NCBI GenBank assembly: GCA_002328075.1
Contig: DCVT01000042.1
Coordinates: forward strand, 1 to 64,000
Source: Anaerolineales bacterium UBA2181
GTDB lineage: Bacteria; Chloroflexota; Anaerolineae; Promineifilales; UBA4811
DNA: 64,000 bases
Direction of reading: 5' to 3'
The stretch's first letter is position 1; each line of letters starts with the position of its first letter. Below are positions 62,411 to 64,000 of this stretch, piece after piece. Below the pieces are notes generated by a model that worked only from the letters and a program-made list of their open reading frames with translations, made no database searches and was not told the DNA's origin. The position numbers and the translations under genes were made by a program.

Positions 62411-64000
62411 TCAGCCGTTCAGGCCCAATGAGGCCAACTTGGCAGCGGTTGGCACGCCGTTCTCGTCCCAGCCACGCAGCCGGTAGAACTCGGGGAGCAT
62501 TCGGTCCAGTTCCACCACGTGGCCCCTGCCCGGTCCCTCTGGCAGCGATTCCGCCAGCATACGTGGGGGGAGCGTGTCGTCTGCCCCGGTAAACCCTGCG
62601 CCCAACAGATACAGCCGTTCCAGGTTAAAAATGCGATCCCCTACGTGCAATAGATCTTCCGAGGTATATCCGGCGCCGGTGGCGTGGTTCAGCATCTGAG
62701 TCAACCGGGTGGGCATGACCTGGTAATCTTGGCTTAACAGGTAGCGAATGGCCAGAAAGACACATAGCCCAGCCGAATCCACCAGCGCAAACAAGTCCTC
62801 GAAATGCTTGATATAGGCTGCCTTGCCCTCGACGGCCAGTGGATCAAGCTTTCTCGGCACACCAAATACCTCCATGTAGGCCAGGTCGCCCATCATGTGA
62901 GAGGCGCCGATGCTCGAGGTGGCGTACAACAACCCCATTCCCTTGGAACCGCGCGGGTCGTACCCGGGCATCTCTAGCTTGCGGGCGGTCATGGATAGCT
63001 CTGGGTGTCCGTAACTAGTCGCCAGCCGGTAACTCCCCTCGGCTAGCCGGTCGCCAAAGCCCTCCCGATAGGCGGTCTTTTGCACCAGTTCAATTACTGC
63101 ATCGGCATCGCCAAAGTGAAGCGGCCGTCCGACGTCGGCGATCGGCAGGCACCCTTTTTCTGCCAACTCCATGGCGCAGGAAATGGTGACGCCCGTGGAA
63201 ATGGTGTCCAAACCTAACTCGTTGCACCAATAGTTGGCCCGCGTGATCGCCGCCAAGTTGTCCACCCCGCACGAGCTTCCCAGAGCGGCAATGGTCTCAT
63301 ATTCCGGTCCTTCGCCCTCGCCCGAATAGGGTGGCTCTTGTACCTCGGTGTCGCGACCACAGGCGATGGGGCAACCGAAACAGGCCTTGGGCCGGCGCAG
63401 GTATTTCTCCTTGAGGGCGTGGCCGCTAATCTGTTCGACGCCCTCAAAGACGCCGGTCTGGAAATTGCGTGTCGGAAGAATGCCCAACTCATTAGTCACC
63501 GGAGGGACGTAGGCTGTGCCGTACTCGCGAAGCGCCGACCCCTGGCGGACCGACTCCCGCACCTCGGATCGCACTTGTTGGCAGAGCGCGTTCATCTCCT
63601 CCGGATGGTACAGGGCCACCTCATGCGTCCCGTGAACCACGACGGCTTTGAGGAGCTTGCTGCCCATCACCGCACCGACGCCAGAGCGGGCGGCCGCCCG
63701 GTTCTTGTCGTTCATGATAGCAGCAATCCGGACCAAGTTCTCGCCGGCCGGTCCGATACAGGCCACCTTGGCCTTCCGGTGGGTTTCGGCCAGGAGCGAA
63801 TCCTCAGTCTCTGGAACCAACTTGCCCCAGAGATGCTCGGCCGGCCGGAGCTCTGCCTGTTCATCCTGGATCCAAAGGTAGACCGGCCGGCTGGCGCGAC
63901 CCCGAATGATCACCAGGTCGTAGCCAGTCTGTTTCAGCATGGTGGGAAAGGTGCCACCGGAATTGGAGCGCGAAAGAGCCCCAGTGAGCGGTGATTTGCT
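62411..64000 (-). CDS. Tungsten-dependent aldehyde:ferredoxin oxidoreductase (AOR family), copy 2, 5' end beyond window
   Basis: The frame is open to the right edge (529 codons seen). Residues at the edge, SKSPLTGALSRSNSGGTFPT, align with GRSPLTGIWNEANVGNYWGA of copy 1, so about 80 residues are missing. The cluster motif is CFGCPIACG, the fourth Cys is in DSAGLCVFLA, and the tungstopterin region reads RSGVGAVMGSKLLKAV. The two copies are clearly diverged paralogues rather than recent duplicates. It heads the operon of aminotransferase, creatininase and CoA-transferase genes. Confidence 0.88.
   Translation of the reverse strand, partial: SKSPLTGALSRSNSGGTFPTMLKQTGYDLVIIRGRASRPVYLWIQDEQAELRPAEHLWGKLVPETEDSLLAETHRKAKVACIGPAGENLVRIAAIMNDKNRAAARSGVGAVMGSKLLKAVVVHGTHEVALYHPEEMNALCQQVRSEVRESVRQGSALREYGTAYVPPVTNELGILPTRNFQTGVFEGVEQISGHALKEKYLRRPKACFGCPIACGRDTEVQEPPYSGEGEGPEYETIAALGSSCGVDNLAAITRANYWCNELGLDTISTGVTISCAMELAEKGCLPIADVGRPLHFGDADAVIELVQKTAYREGFGDRLAEGSYRLATSYGHPELSMTARKLEMPGYDPRGSKGMGLLYATSSIGASHMMGDLAYMEVFGVPRKLDPLAVEGKAAYIKHFEDLFALVDSAGLCVFLAIRYLLSQDYQVMPTRLTQMLNHATGAGYTSEDLLHVGDRIFNLERLYLLGAGFTGADDTLPPRMLAESLPEGPGRGHVVELDRMLPEFYRLRGWDENGVPTAAKLASLGLNG

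Overview
The window looks like high-GC bacterial chromosome, most likely Chloroflexota (Anaerolineae/Caldilineae-like). This assignment is inference. It rests on a B. subtilis-type LexA box in a high-GC genome, two large secreted proteins with short YLPL/YMPV-type C-terminal tails, a two-gene minimal SUF pair, a tiny two-helix membrane protein, and a catabolic mix of AOR, thiolase, DUF35 and CoA-transferase genes. There is no rRNA, tRNA, CRISPR array or phage module. The only mobile-element trace is the end of an IS110-family transposase at the left edge.

Layout. 1-6.2 kb: transposase tail, a secreted FG-GAP/thrombospondin-type-3/Ig-like protein, and three small or unassigned genes. 6.5-10.7 kb (minus): an operon of flavoprotein, GNAT acyltransferase, enolase-superfamily racemase and M20 hydrolase. 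The last three match the N-succinylamino-acid-racemase route from D- to L-amino acids. 10.8-17.2 kb (plus): TIM-barrel isomerase-like protein, MFS transporter, FAD oxidoreductase and a SufC/SufB-like pair. 17.2-19.4 kb (minus): LarE-type sulfur transferase and a class III aminotransferase. 19.9-24.4 kb (minus): imuB-dnaE2 translesion operon under a promoter overlapped by a LexA box. 24.7-26.9 kb: an AlkD-like protein fused in frame to a small domain, a DUF483-like protein and a DinB-fold protein. 27.1-45.6 kb (minus): one 6188-residue secreted protein with nine jelly-roll-like repeats and eight tandem bacterial Ig (Big_1) repeats, behind a strong promoter and a roughly 220-nt leader.

45.9-64 kb: LarA-family racemase, corrinoid/THF methyltransferase and M42 peptidase, followed by a catabolic island. 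Two copies of a tungsten aldehyde:ferredoxin oxidoreductase plus class III aminotransferase module lie on either side of two thiolase-like proteins (one without the nucleophilic Cys), two DUF35 Zn-ribbon/OB-fold partners, a CoA-transferase A/B pair (B frameshifted) and a creatininase-family amidohydrolase. A workable reading is transamination to an aldehyde or keto acid, ferredoxin-linked oxidation to the acid, CoA transfer, then thiolytic or aldol cleavage. The substrate cannot be read from the sequence.

Promoters are unusually legible here. Most minus-strand operons carry TTGAC(A/G)-N16-18-TAnAAT-like elements, and four share an extended -35 of the form TTGACGnAT. Start codons were chosen by Shine-Dalgarno position, so several differ from the longest possible reading frame.
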